The notes: a model not told the origin generated them from the letters alone. A stretch of 9,636 bases of DNA from Porticoccaceae bacterium (GCA_019090225.1 JAHRWI010000130.1:1-9636), one strand, 5' to 3'. Positions 1-7,350 are shown, counted from the first letter of the stretch. Numbers and translations: made by a program.

Positions 1-547
1 CATCCGGGCAAAAGAACGGATTATTGGCAATTTCATCCCAATCTACTTGTTCGATTTTTATGGGCCCGAGCTGGCTCAGATAACCACGAACCTCAACACC
101 GTAATGTTCCAGAAGGTATTTCTTGGCGATGCCGCCTGCGGCTACTCGCATCGCTGTTTCGCGGGCCGAAGAGCGCCCACCGCCACGATAATCCCGCACG
201 CCATACTTTTGCATATAGGTGTAATCGGCGTGGGCGGGTCGATAGATATCCTTTATGGCACTGTAATCTTTGGAGCGCTGGTCGGTGTTTTCAATCAATA
301 AACCAATGGGTGTGCCGGTAGTTTTACCCTCAAACACGCCCGATAAAATACGCACCTGATCGGCTTCCTGGCGCTGAGTGGTGTAGCGGGATTGTCCGGG
401 TTTACGTCGATCTAGATCTTCCTGCAAGTCGGCTTCAGACAAAGCCAGTCCTGGCGGGCAGCCATCAACAATACAGCCTAAGGCCGCCCCGTGGCTCTCG
501 CCAAAGGTGGTGACTGTAAATAATTTTCCAAAGGTATTACCCGGCAC
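1..547 (-). CDS. aroC: Chorismate synthase, N-terminal part (cut by window edge)
   Basis: Chorismate synthase converts 5-enolpyruvylshikimate-3-phosphate to chorismate, the last step of the common aromatic pathway, in the cytoplasm using reduced FMN. The visible 182 residues begin PGNTFGKLFTVTTFGESHG and carry the first family signature (GESHGAALG, residues 16-24) and the second (GRSSARETAMRVAAGGIA, residues 124-141). The RPAHADYTY segment (103-111) is also typical. The family is usually about 350-365 residues, so roughly half is present and the C-terminal half lies beyond position 1. The start is a GTG at 545-547: it gives the canonical N-terminus, no ATG precedes it, and a GGGAG ribosome binding site (554-558) sits 6 nt upstream. 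It follows prmB in the same direction, a common gammaproteobacterial order, but a separate promoter can be read in the 174-bp gap. Identification is secure. Confidence 0.96.
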   Translation of the reverse strand, partial: MPGNTFGKLFTVTTFGESHGAALGCIVDGCPPGLALSEADLQEDLDRRKPGQSRYTTQRQEADQVRILSGVFEGKTTGTPIGLLIENTDQRSKDYSAIKDIYRPAHADYTYMQKYGVRDYRGGGRSSARETAMRVAAGGIAKKYLLEHYGVEVRGYLSQLGPIKIEQVDWDEIANNPFFCPD

Positions 548-632
548 CCCTTACTCCCTTTCTCAGTTAAAACACACTCAGTTAAATCGTGCTTAATTGG
601 ACCGTACTAATTCAGTGAAATTAATGGCCGCC

Positions 633-660
633 ATTATAAGCGCTGACAGAGCAAAATCAG
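633..660 (-). promoter_or_regulatory. Putative sigma-70 promoter for aroC
   Basis: On the minus strand a perfect -10 hexamer TATAAT (complement of 633-638) lies 16 bp from a weaker -35, CTGATT (complement of 655-660, matching TTGACA at the central TGA). It is about 85 bp upstream of the aroC GTG and downstream of the prmB stop, so aroC can be transcribed independently of prmB. The -10 is followed by a short inverted repeat (AATGG-CCG-CCATT on the plus strand, 623-635) that overlaps it and could be an operator. That part is inference. Confidence 0.5.
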
Positions 661-721
661 CATGTTTGATGCCTGGGCGGTACAAACAGCAAACTCACAA
701 AACGATAACTAATGGAGCGTA

Positions 722-1630
722 TTATTGAAACCACTCAGCACAAGCCTCGAGCTGATCCCGATACAAAATAAATACCCCATGGCCGCCGTGCTCAAAATCA
801 ATCCAGTTAAAGGGCACTTCGGGAAAAGCCGCTTCCAGATGCCGACGACTGTTACCCACCTCCACACACAGACAACCTTGCTCAGTCAGAAAGTCACTGG
901 CCTCCCGCAATAAGCGGCGGGTAAAATCCAAGCCATCAGCACCGGATTCGAGGGCCAGGACAGGCTCCACATAAAATTCTTTGGGCATGCTAGCCAGGTC
1001 TTCTGCATCCACGTAAGGCGGATTGGCAAGGATTAAATCAAAGCGTCCACTGATCTGTTCAAATAGATCCGACTCACAGCTTGTGACCCGCTCACTGACA
1101 TCATGTTTAACGATATTTTGTTCGGCGACCAGCAAGGCATCGGCTGAGATATCGCTGAGCAATACATCTGCGTCACTAAAAACCAAAGCACTGGCAATAC
1201 CAATACAACCTGAGCCCGTGCATAAATCCAGAATCGTCGCTGGTTGCTCATAAACCCAGGGTACAAACTGGCTCTGGATCAGCTCGCCAATGGGGGAGCG
1301 GGGAATCAGCACCCGCTCATCGACATCAAATCGTAAACCCGCGAACCATGCTTCTCCAGTAATGTAAGGCACGGGGATATGCTGGCATCGCCGCTCGAAT
1401 AGCTCAGCAATACGCAGCTTCTCATCTTCACATAAGCGGGCGTCAAGGACTTCCTGGCCACTCTGGGCAGGTAGATCCAGGGCATAGAGCACTAGAGCCA
1501 CAGACTCGTCCCAGGCGTTATCAGTACCATGACCAAAATAGAGTTGCTGCCGCTGGAATAAACTTGCGCCGTAACGAATGTAATCCCGTAAGGTTTGCAG
1601 CTGCGTCCTGACCTGGGTATCTAAAAACAT
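722..1630 (-). CDS. prmB: Ribosomal protein L3 N5-glutamine methyltransferase PrmB
   Basis: PrmB is a cytoplasmic S-adenosylmethionine-dependent enzyme that methylates a glutamine side chain of ribosomal protein L3, supporting 50S assembly. The 302-residue protein (E. coli PrmB is about 310) has the class I methyltransferase motif I LDLCTGSGCIGI at 134-145, the acidic end of strand 2 (LLSDIS, 157-162) and the NPPY substrate-glutamine motif at 203-206 (LILANPPYVDAEDLASMP), shared by HemK/PrmC and PrmB. The N-terminal about 110 residues are the helical substrate-recognition domain, ending in the conserved VLIPRSPIGELI. PrmB is preferred over the paralogue PrmC because of this N-terminus (TLRDYIRYGASLF) and the adjacent aroC. 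ATG at 1628-1630 has AAGGAAG just upstream. It is divergent from folE with a 134-bp shared intergenic region. Confidence 0.94.
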   Translation of the reverse strand: MFLDTQVRTQLQTLRDYIRYGASLFQRQQLYFGHGTDNAWDESVALVLYALDLPAQSGQEVLDARLCEDEKLRIAELFERRCQHIPVPYITGEAWFAGLRFDVDERVLIPRSPIGELIQSQFVPWVYEQPATILDLCTGSGCIGIASALVFSDADVLLSDISADALLVAEQNIVKHDVSERVTSCESDLFEQISGRFDLILANPPYVDAEDLASMPKEFYVEPVLALESGADGLDFTRRLLREASDFLTEQGCLCVEVGNSRRHLEAAFPEVPFNWIDFEHGGHGVFILYRDQLEACAEWFQ

Positions 1631-1764
1631 AACTTCCTTAAATCCAGTAGAAAATAAACGACCGCCATTTTACCTGTTCAGGAAAAAATAAATCTTTACC
1701 TTTTTTGCAAGCTGACATAGGGTAGCGGGCCTTTTTAATAGCCACTTTGAACTTTTTGATTGAT
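1631..1764. other. Divergent prmB/folE intergenic region
   Basis: This 134-bp A/T-rich stretch must hold the promoters of prmB (leftward) and folE (rightward). Candidate -10-like sequences are present (TAAAAT and TATTTT on the minus strand), but none has a convincing -35 at the right distance, so I do not assign a promoter. A short inverted repeat CCTG-TT-CAGG lies at 1673-1682. No ribosome binding site is obvious in front of folE. Confidence 0.4.
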
Positions 1765-2322
1765 ATGACTGATACAAACAACCTGCGCGACTCCTATGCA
1801 AAAATCATTGAAACCATCGGTGAAGATTTAACTCGACCCGGCCTGGTCGATACGCCATTGCGAGCGGCTAAAGCCTTTGAGTTTATTACCGGCGGCTACC
1901 ATCAGGACCTCGACGAGGTCGTCAATGACGCCTTATTTCCCAGTGATTCGAACGAGATGGTCATTGTCCAGGGTATTGAATTGTACTCCCTGTGTGAACA
2001 TCACCTACTGCCCTTTGTCGGCACCTGCCATGTTGCCTACATCCCTAACGGCATGGTTCTGGGTTTATCCAAGGTCGCCCGCGTGGTTGATATGTTTGCT
2101 CGACGTTTGCAAATCCAGGAGAACCTGGCCACTCAAATCGCCACCACAATAGAAAAAGTGACTGGCGCTCAAGGTGTTGGTGTGATCATTGAAGCCAAAC
2201 ATATGTGCATGATGATGCGCGGCGTTGAGAAGCAAAACTCCATTATGAAGACTTCGGCGATGCTCGGCGTATTTCGCAGCAGCCAGACCACCCGTAATGA
2301 GTTTTTATCGCTGATTCAGTAG
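1765..2322 (+). CDS. folE: GTP cyclohydrolase I, type IA (FolE)
   Basis: FolE converts GTP to 7,8-dihydroneopterin triphosphate, the first step of tetrahydrofolate synthesis. It is a zinc-dependent cytoplasmic homodecamer. Counted from ATG 1765 the protein has 185 residues. The zinc ligands are Cys77 and His80 in SLCEHHLLPF and Cys148 in HMCMMMRGV; the 71-residue gap between the two cysteines equals that of E. coli FolE (Cys110/Cys181). Further family landmarks are RPGLVDTPLRAAKA (24-37), the VLGLSKVARVVDMFARRLQ helix (98-116) and the QGVGVIIEA strand (136-144). The frame also opens at an in-frame TTG at 1747 (6 more residues). ATG 1765 is preferred because the extra residues do not resemble the family N-terminus, but neither start has a clear Shine-Dalgarno sequence. 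It is the canonical zinc-type enzyme, not the unrelated FolE2. Confidence 0.95.
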   Translation: MTDTNNLRDSYAKIIETIGEDLTRPGLVDTPLRAAKAFEFITGGYHQDLDEVVNDALFPSDSNEMVIVQGIELYSLCEHHLLPFVGTCHVAYIPNGMVLGLSKVARVVDMFARRLQIQENLATQIATTIEKVTGAQGVGVIIEAKHMCMMMRGVEKQNSIMKTSAMLGVFRSSQTTRNEFLSLIQ

Positions 2323-2385
2323 CGGCCGAAACTCAGTTATTATCCAGTTATCACCCAACTACCATTCAACTCAGGCTTCACAAAG

Positions 2386-2874
2386 CTAAGTCCCCGGCAT
2401 CTGTAACCAGCATAGGTTTGCAAAGCCGGGTAATACCGCACCGGTTTCGAGAGCCACCAGCCAGGCAGGATCAATGGCTTGCAACTGGGAATCGCCAACC
2501 AGGGTGCTCAGCACATTGCCAATCAAAGGCTGGTGAGTGGTTAATAATACCGACCCGGCATTTATTTGATTGAGCACTTTAGACACAACGCGAGGGTTGC
2601 TCTCGGGTACCAGCTCATCACACACTAAAAACTTACCACTAAAGCCGCTGCCATGATGCTCTAGCCGCTCAAGTGCTAGCTCAGCGGTTTGTCGCGCCCT
2701 TAGATAGGGACTGGTTAGGATGACCTCCAAGTCCTTAAACGAAGCGATGCGCTTGTCGATCACCTCAGCAACATCCTTGCGGCCTTCGTCGGTTAGCGGT
2801 CGTTGCGCATCAGTTATTAGCTCTGCACCCGAACGGTAAGCCGCTTTGCCGTGACGCATAAAATATAGTTTCAT
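2386..2874 (-). CDS. sixA: Phosphohistidine phosphatase SixA
   Basis: SixA belongs to the histidine phosphatase (phosphoglycerate mutase-like) superfamily and removes phosphate from histidine phosphocarriers; in E. coli the ArcB HPt domain and the nitrogen phosphotransferase protein NPr have been described as substrates. The 162-residue length matches E. coli SixA (161). The catalytic RHG motif is at residues 7-9 (MKLYFMRHGKAAY), followed by the SixA-typical RPLTDEGRKDV (25-35), the LTSPYLRARQTAELAL segment (53-68) and the second catalytic histidine in LLTTHQPLIG (109-118). It ends 63 bp from the convergent folE stop, with no terminator hairpin visible between them, and lies 79 bp downstream of gpsA, so the two are probably co-transcribed. 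Its ATG (2872-2874) has only a weak ribosome binding site. Confidence 0.9.
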   Translation of the reverse strand: MKLYFMRHGKAAYRSGAELITDAQRPLTDEGRKDVAEVIDKRIASFKDLEVILTSPYLRARQTAELALERLEHHGSGFSGKFLVCDELVPESNPRVVSKVLNQINAGSVLLTTHQPLIGNVLSTLVGDSQLQAIDPAWLVALETGAVLPGFANLCWLQMPGT

Positions 2875-2953
2875 AGGCTTAACTAGCTGCTAGAAGCAGA
2901 GCAACGATGTTGTTACTGAATATGTTGTTTAAACGCAGTTATCGTTACTACCG

Positions 2954-3970
2954 CTAAACACGAAATTCAACATCTTCACTTTGCGCAGAGACCATCATAT
3001 TTTGTACGATCTCACCGATGGATGCACCATTAAACATCACTTCATAGAGACCCGTCGCCAAAGGCATGTAGATACCTAATTCGTCGGCTTTATGTTTGAC
3101 CGTGCGCGTGGTGTTAACACCTTCGGCCACCTGCCCCACTTCAATAATGGCATCTTCAAGACTCATACCCTGCCCGATGGCCTGACCGACGCGAAAATTT
3201 CGACTCAATGGCGAAGTACAGGTAACAAATAAATCACCGACGCCGCTGAGGCCAATAAACGTCATGGGGTCAGCACCCAGACGGGTCGCAAAACGGGTCA
3301 TTTCGGCGAGGCTGCGAGTGATCAACATACTCATGGTGTTTTGGCCAAGATGCATGGCAGAGGCGACACCGGCAGTAATGGCGTAAATATTCTTTAACGC
3401 GCCGGCCAGCTCAACTCCAAACATATCGCTGTTGCCGTAGACTCTGAAAAATTCGGTGCTCAAGGTCTCCTGCACAAACTTGCACAGGTCTTCGTCAGCA
3501 CTGGCAATGACCGTGGCAGTGAGTTCCTTGCGGGCAACTTCTCTGGCCAGATTTGGGCCGCTGATCACCCCGACTCTAGGCTGATTCAGCTCCTCTAATA
3601 GCACATCGCTCATGAGCTTAAAGGTATCGCCTTCAATACCTTTGGCGGTACTTACCACCATGGTTCCAGGTTTAATAAAGGGTGCTGCCTGTCGGCAGAC
3701 ATCACGAAAAGCCTTACTGGGTACGGAGAAGAAAACCAGGTTTGCGTTTTCCAGAGCCACTTCGAGATCAGAACTCAGCTTTAAACGCGCGTCAAGTTTA
3801 TAGCCAGGCAGGTAACGATCATTCTCACCTTGCCTGCGACAGTGCTGAACATTGGCCTCATCACGCATCCAAAGGGTGGTGGGATGGCCGTTTGTGGCGA
3901 TCATGTTAGCGATAGCGGTACCAAAGCTGCCCCCACCGACAACCACAACGTTGCTTTTGCTCACTTGCAT
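2954..3970 (-). CDS. gpsA: NAD(P)-dependent glycerol-3-phosphate dehydrogenase
   Basis: GpsA reduces dihydroxyacetone phosphate to sn-glycerol 3-phosphate, the backbone for phospholipid synthesis, in the cytoplasm. From ATG 3970 it has 338 residues, the usual family length. It shows the N-terminal Rossmann nucleotide-binding loop VVGGGSFGTAIA (11-22), VSTAKGIE (106-113) with conserved Lys110, SGPNLAREVA (137-146), and the signature GALKNIYAITAG (190-201) with catalytic Lys193. MTFIGLSGVGDLFVTCTSPLSRN (236-258, from memory very like Pseudomonas GpsA) completes the fold. The frame extends upstream to a GTG at 4036, but this lies beyond the readable promoter and adds 22 non-family residues, so ATG 3970 is chosen. 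The downstream neighbour sixA is probably in the same transcript. Confidence 0.95.
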   Translation of the reverse strand: MQVSKSNVVVVGGGSFGTAIANMIATNGHPTTLWMRDEANVQHCRRQGENDRYLPGYKLDARLKLSSDLEVALENANLVFFSVPSKAFRDVCRQAAPFIKPGTMVVSTAKGIEGDTFKLMSDVLLEELNQPRVGVISGPNLAREVARKELTATVIASADEDLCKFVQETLSTEFFRVYGNSDMFGVELAGALKNIYAITAGVASAMHLGQNTMSMLITRSLAEMTRFATRLGADPMTFIGLSGVGDLFVTCTSPLSRNFRVGQAIGQGMSLEDAIIEVGQVAEGVNTTRTVKHKADELGIYMPLATGLYEVMFNGASIGEIVQNMMVSAQSEDVEFRV

Positions 3971-4003
3971 TTGACACTCAAAACGGTGCGGAAAGAGTTT
4001 TAA

Positions 4004-4033
4004 ATTATAGTGGTTTCTAGCAGCCTCAGCCAA
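4004..4033 (-). promoter_or_regulatory. Putative sigma-70 promoter for gpsA
   Basis: On the minus strand the -10 TATAAT (complement of 4004-4009) is a perfect match, with -35 TTGGCT (complement of 4028-4033) 18 bp upstream. The expected transcription start is near 3997, about 27 nt before the gpsA ATG. This excludes the upstream GTG at 4036 as the translation start and separates gpsA-sixA from the two-component operon that ends at 4107. No terminator is visible between 4106 and this promoter, so some read-through is possible. Confidence 0.65.
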
Positions 4034-4106
4034 CACTGGCGAGTCTCTGCTTTGATTTTTTTGGCGTGACGGGCTTGCCTTGCTTTTACGTATCTTAAAC
4101 TCAGCT

Positions 4107-5456
4107 TTAACGAAATGCCTGCGGTTCTAGGTGATGCCTATGAAGCAGTTTATAAAACTCCGTTCTATTTCGGTGAGCAAGGCGCGCTGCCTGACTGACA
4201 TTGCCGCTGGTGATCCGCAAAACTCTCACGAGATAATCATGCTCAAATTCGGATTGGGCTGTAGCCAACGAAGGAAGTCTAGCGGGTTGATATCGCAAAG
4301 CCTTACGAATAGCTGTATCGGATATGACGGGAGCAACACTTAACACCGCCACCTGCTCCACCACATTCAATAATTGACGTATATTGCCCGGCCATTTTGC
4401 CGTGGTTAACGTTTCCATTGCCTCTGGAGAGAATGATTTAGCCACAATATTAGTTGAACGCTCATTGAGATTCGACAAAAAATAATTCGCAAGCAATGGA
4501 ACATCATCCAGACGTTTTCTCAAAGGTGGCAATTCCAGAGTCACCACATTGAGTCGGTAATAGAGGTCCTCCCTGAACTCCATCAGCTCAATCTTTTTTT
4601 CAAGATCATCATGAGTAGCTGCAATAATTCGGACATCTACTGGTGCTGAACGAGTAGAACCTAAAGGTCTCACATTTCCATCTTGTAAGACTCTCAACAG
4701 CTTGGCCTGGAACTCAAGCGACATATTGCCCACTTCATCCAAAAATAACGTGCCTTTATCCGCCTCTTCAAACAAACCAGTACGGGAGCGATCAGCGCCT
4801 GTAAAAGCACCTTTCTTATAGCCGAAAAGTTCTGCCTCCAATAAGGCCTCAGGAACCGCTCCACAGTTAACAGCGACACAACTGTGATCACTACGTGGAC
4901 TGGCCCGATGAATTGCCTGAGCCAGCAGCTCCTTGCCTGTGCCGCTCTCACTTTGTATCAAAACACTCACATCACTTTGGGCAAAACGCATTGCCATATT
5001 AAGCGTTTCTTCCATTCGAAGGTTCTGAGTAACAATCTCTTCTCGCCAGTGGTTAGACACGCCATCTTGTGAACCACGGCAACTTTCGACCTTATGCTTC
5101 AAGGCCTTATCAACCGTGCGCATCAACATTTTCCCATCATATGGCTTAGTTAAATAGCCAAACACTCCCTTTTGCGCGGCCTCTACTGCATCTGGAATTG
5201 TTCCATGTGCAGTCAGGATAATGACCGGCAACGATGGTGACGACGCCTGTATCTCTGAAAACAATGCCATGCCATCCATGCCAGCCATTCTAAGGTCCGT
5301 AATCACCAGATCCGGCCCGAATTCTGACAAGAGGCGAAGTGCCTGGCGGCCGCATTCTGCCGTTTCAACCAGCCGGTTTTTTGATCGCAGCCTTAACGAC
5401 AGAAGTTTAAGAATTCCAGGATCATCATCGACAACTAAAATTTTATGGCACTGCAT
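4107..5456 (-). CDS. glrR: Sigma-54-dependent response regulator, GlrR/QseF family
   Basis: An NtrC-type two-component activator that, once phosphorylated, hydrolyses ATP to open promoters bound by RNA polymerase-sigma-54. The receiver domain (about 1-120) has the acidic pocket D10-D12, phospho-acceptor Asp54 (LVITDLRM) and Lys104. The AAA+ domain (about 140-375) has Walker A ESGTGKE (170-176), the sigma-54-contacting GAFTGA loop intact at 216-221, Walker B GTLFLDEVG (235-243) and the arginine-finger region FREDLYYRLNV (294-304). A Fis-type helix-turn-helix fills 418-441 (GNVSQAARLAHRNRTEFYKL). From memory, the receiver start (LVVDDDPGILKLL), HGTIPDAVEAAQKGVF and the recognition helix RNRTEFYKLL match E. 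coli GlrR closely. This supports the family name and the prediction that it binds TGTC-N10-GACA sites, three of which lie at 7163-7368. The gene lies 247 bp downstream of the kinase gene. The ATG is preceded by an in-frame stop, with only a weak ribosome binding site. Confidence 0.9.
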   Translation of the reverse strand: MQCHKILVVDDDPGILKLLSLRLRSKNRLVETAECGRQALRLLSEFGPDLVITDLRMAGMDGMALFSEIQASSPSLPVIILTAHGTIPDAVEAAQKGVFGYLTKPYDGKMLMRTVDKALKHKVESCRGSQDGVSNHWREEIVTQNLRMEETLNMAMRFAQSDVSVLIQSESGTGKELLAQAIHRASPRSDHSCVAVNCGAVPEALLEAELFGYKKGAFTGADRSRTGLFEEADKGTLFLDEVGNMSLEFQAKLLRVLQDGNVRPLGSTRSAPVDVRIIAATHDDLEKKIELMEFREDLYYRLNVVTLELPPLRKRLDDVPLLANYFLSNLNERSTNIVAKSFSPEAMETLTTAKWPGNIRQLLNVVEQVAVLSVAPVISDTAIRKALRYQPARLPSLATAQSEFEHDYLVRVLRITSGNVSQAARLAHRNRTEFYKLLHRHHLEPQAFR

Positions 5457-5503
5457 GTAAAATCACATCCGTGTAAGTAAAGTTGGAAACCTGTTGCTTA
5501 CGA

Positions 5504-5605
5504 TCAATATTTCCGCCTATTCCTTTCAACGACGGTAGTCGACTTATCAGCTTTAGTCACTGCTTCTACCAAGCTCAAATTCACCTGACGCAGTTCATTA
5601 AGCAT
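5504..5605 (-). CDS. Doubtful small ORF (33 residues) between kinase and regulator genes
   Basis: A complete frame from ATG 5605 to TGA encodes MLNELRQVNLSLVEA followed by a polar, charged tail ending RNRRKY. It occupies the place where enterobacteria carry qseG (glrG), an outer-membrane lipoprotein gene, between glrK and glrR. This frame has no signal peptide, no lipobox and no clear ribosome binding site, and an in-frame stop lies shortly upstream. It may be a chance frame or the remnant of a lost gene. I do not recognise the sequence and list it only because the 247-bp gap between otherwise coupled genes needs explaining. Confidence 0.15.
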   Translation of the reverse strand: MLNELRQVNLSLVEAVTKADKSTTVVERNRRKY

Positions 5606-5623
5606 AGCCAAAACAAGTCATGC

Positions 5624-5638
5624 AGTTACAGTGTAACT
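5624..5638. repeat. 15-bp palindrome in the kinase-regulator gap
   Basis: AGTTACA-G-TGTAACT is a perfect inverted repeat of 7-bp arms around one base, lying 66 bp beyond the kinase stop codon and 168 bp before the regulator ATG. Its arm length and single-base centre suit a dimeric repressor operator better than an RNA hairpin, because the loop would be too small. No matching copy was noticed elsewhere in the window. Confidence 0.35.
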
Positions 5639-5703
5639 CAACTTGCAGGGCTAGCTGTCCGCCGATTGCCAAACGAAATATTCTTATCTCAGAATCAGCG
5701 CTC

Positions 5704-7125
5704 CTATTCTGCACTTAGCATCAATCTAATATGGGTACCCACTTCCGACTCGATAACAAATATCTCACCATCATGTAACTCTGCGTAATAACGCGCAATT
5801 GCCAGTCCGAGACCACTGCCACCGACAGTATCAGTCACCTGGCGTGAACCTTTAAAAAAAGGTTCAAAAATCATACTGATCTCTGCAGGGTCAATGCCGG
5901 GCCCCTCATCCTCTATATCAACGGCGGCTTTGTCACCGATTGTCCTCGACGTCACCTTTAAGGTGCCATAATGCATAGAAAACTTGATCGCGTTTGAAAT
6001 CAAGTTCTCGATAATCGTGGCAAGCTGGTATGATTCTCCAGAGACTCGCACCGATTCCAATTCTGTTATAAGTTTCAATTCTTTCTTTTTAATACCTATC
6101 GCATGGTTATCAATAGCGTCAGATATCAATAACGCCAAGTCAAAACTACCTTTGGTGCTAGAGTTTTCCTGAACGCGAAGCATGTTAAGAGTGAGCATAT
6201 CTTCCAACTGTTTTTGTAGTAGCAGACTATTCGTCTGCAAAATCTCTACTACCTCAAGCTGTGCTTCGGACAATTCCCCTGGTATCCGATCATTGAGCAA
6301 CTCTATTCCTTCTCGTATCGAGGTCAGTGGTGTTTTCAACTCATGAGACATATTTTGAACAAATCTAATTTTATGCAATTCGTTTGCTTGCAATCGAGTT
6401 CGCAGCCATTCCAATCGCTCACCCAGATTTTGGATGTCCCGAGGACCGCCCACTTTAATGGCATTATCGAATTGGCCCCCTCCTAACCTTCTGATCTCCA
6501 AACCCAGGCTACTGAGAGAACGTGATATAAATATACTGAAGCTGCTTGCTACTAGTATCGCAAAAGGAATAAGCGCAATTGCTTGCCATAGCAATAAGCG
6601 ATTAGCCTGATCAGTCCTTTCCTTAATGGCAACACTGTCTGTCGTTGTCTGTTGGATAACTGCATGAAGAATAACAGTCGCATGTTCCGCCAAACGCAAC
6701 TCTAGTTCCGGCAATGCCCTGTGCGAAACTTCGTTTTTAGTTTGCAGTAAAGTTCGGTAAAGCATCTCTTCATACTTAAGTAATAACTCAACTTTCTCTA
6801 ATACCGCTGGATTAGAAGATGAATTTAATAAGCGGCTAGCAGCGATGCCAAATGGACGGCGTTGGTTTGCATAACGCATTAACTGGCTGTTATCACGCGA
6901 TAGCCAATACTGCGCAGCGGCACGTTCAATCCCCACACTTTGGGTAGTGATTATCCAAGCAACTTCTATAGTCCGCGCAGTGTCCTGCACACTGGCCTGG
7001 ACATCACTTGACAGTTTCTCAACCTGGTACATCGCATTAATCAACGCGATGGCAAGTATTACAACGACCAGTAAAAAACCGAAAAACGTTATTTGTCGAA
7101 ATGAAATCGAGCACCTGTTGACCAT
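5704..7125 (-). CDS. glrK: Membrane histidine kinase, GlrK/QseE family
   Basis: The sensor partner of the response regulator encoded next downstream. The 473 residues contain a first membrane helix (about 13-32, FFGFLLVVVILAIALINAM), a roughly 145-residue periplasmic helical sensor region (about 33-176) and a second membrane helix (about 177-200). A HAMP-like linker follows (RSLSSLGLEIRRLGGGQFDN, 202-221). The H-box MSHELKTPLTSIREGIELL (259-277) has phospho-accepting His261. The catalytic domain has the N box ENLISNAIKFS (373-383), G1 DEGPGID (406-412), the F box MIFEPFFKGS (418-427) and G2 GGSGLGLAIARYY (435-447). All catalytic landmarks are present, so it should be active. The H-box and F-box read like E. 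coli GlrK as I remember it. The signal sensed is not evident. ATG 7125 has no strong ribosome binding site. By eye the region is more A/T-rich than the flanking housekeeping genes. Confidence 0.88.
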   Translation of the reverse strand: MVNRCSISFRQITFFGFLLVVVILAIALINAMYQVEKLSSDVQASVQDTARTIEVAWIITTQSVGIERAAAQYWLSRDNSQLMRYANQRRPFGIAASRLLNSSSNPAVLEKVELLLKYEEMLYRTLLQTKNEVSHRALPELELRLAEHATVILHAVIQQTTTDSVAIKERTDQANRLLLWQAIALIPFAILVASSFSIFISRSLSSLGLEIRRLGGGQFDNAIKVGGPRDIQNLGERLEWLRTRLQANELHKIRFVQNMSHELKTPLTSIREGIELLNDRIPGELSEAQLEVVEILQTNSLLLQKQLEDMLTLNMLRVQENSSTKGSFDLALLISDAIDNHAIGIKKKELKLITELESVRVSGESYQLATIIENLISNAIKFSMHYGTLKVTSRTIGDKAAVDIEDEGPGIDPAEISMIFEPFFKGSRQVTDTVGGSGLGLAIARYYAELHDGEIFVIESEVGTHIRLMLSAE

Positions 7126-7162
7126 AAATATGATTTTGCCAGTTTTTGGATCAAGGAACAGC

Positions 7163-7180
7163 TGTCGCTATGTAGCGACA
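7163..7180. promoter_or_regulatory. GlrR-type binding site 1 (distal UAS)
   Basis: TGTCGCTATGTAGCGACA is a perfect inverted repeat (8-bp arms, 2-bp centre) that fits TGTC-N10-GACA, the motif established for enterobacterial GlrR. Its centre is about 297 bp upstream of the predicted sigma-54 start site and 38-55 bp upstream of the kinase ATG. It could therefore serve as a distal activating site, as an autoregulatory site, or both. Confidence 0.8.
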
Positions 7181-7183
7181 GTC

Positions 7184-7213
7184 AGTATCCCGCTTAAACA
7201 CCAACCAAGTTAA
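7184..7213 (-). promoter_or_regulatory. Weak candidate sigma-70 promoter for the glrK-glrR operon
   Basis: On the minus strand TTAACT (complement of 7208-7213; 4 of 6 to TTGACA) and GATACT (complement of 7184-7189; 4 of 6 to TATAAT) are 18 bp apart. Transcription would start near 7177, within the first GlrR-type palindrome and about 50 nt upstream of the kinase ATG. The match is modest and is offered because it is the best one in the kinase upstream region. Confidence 0.3.
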
Positions 7214-7284
7214 CGTCATTAGGAGGTTCTCCAGTTCCTCATCTGCATGTTAGATCAAGATAACTAACAAGCGTCACCAATCTA

Positions 7285-7302
7285 TGTCGCCTAATAGCGA
7301 CA
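7285..7302. promoter_or_regulatory. GlrR-type binding site 2 (middle UAS)
   Basis: TGTCGCCTAATAGCGACA is the same 18-bp palindrome with one arm mismatch (C in place of T at position 7) and both TGTC/GACA half-sites intact. Its centre is about 175 bp upstream of the predicted sigma-54 start and 122 bp from site 1. Confidence 0.82.
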
Positions 7303-7350
7303 GTGCATTTCCATTTATTTCAACTAGTTACAGAAATTAGCGCTCAGCCC

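Noticed and set aside
47..301. Plus-strand open frame of 84 codons opposite aroC
   Set aside because: It is antisense to an unmistakable chorismate synthase frame, has no ribosome binding site and its translation resembles no protein.
1747..1764. TTG-initiated 6-residue extension of folE
   Set aside because: No ribosome binding site is seen in front of it and the added residues are not family-like; ATG 1765 gives the normal N-terminus. It cannot be fully excluded because ATG 1765 also lacks a clear site.
2323..2385. Bidirectional terminator between convergent folE and sixA
   Set aside because: I looked for one because of the gene arrangement, but there is no stem with flanking A/T runs in this 63-bp stretch.
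4050..4080. T-run plus GGCGTGACGGGCTTGCC as a terminator or sigma-54 promoter near the end of the regulator gene
   Set aside because: The T-run is on the wrong side of any hairpin for the minus-strand transcript, and the TGGC-TTGC spacing is too long for sigma-54.
7248..7269. Inverted repeat TGTTAG-N10-CTAACA between GlrR-type sites 1 and 2
   Set aside because: The arms are only 6 bp and A/T-biased, and no second copy is seen; this is within chance expectation for a 455-bp region.
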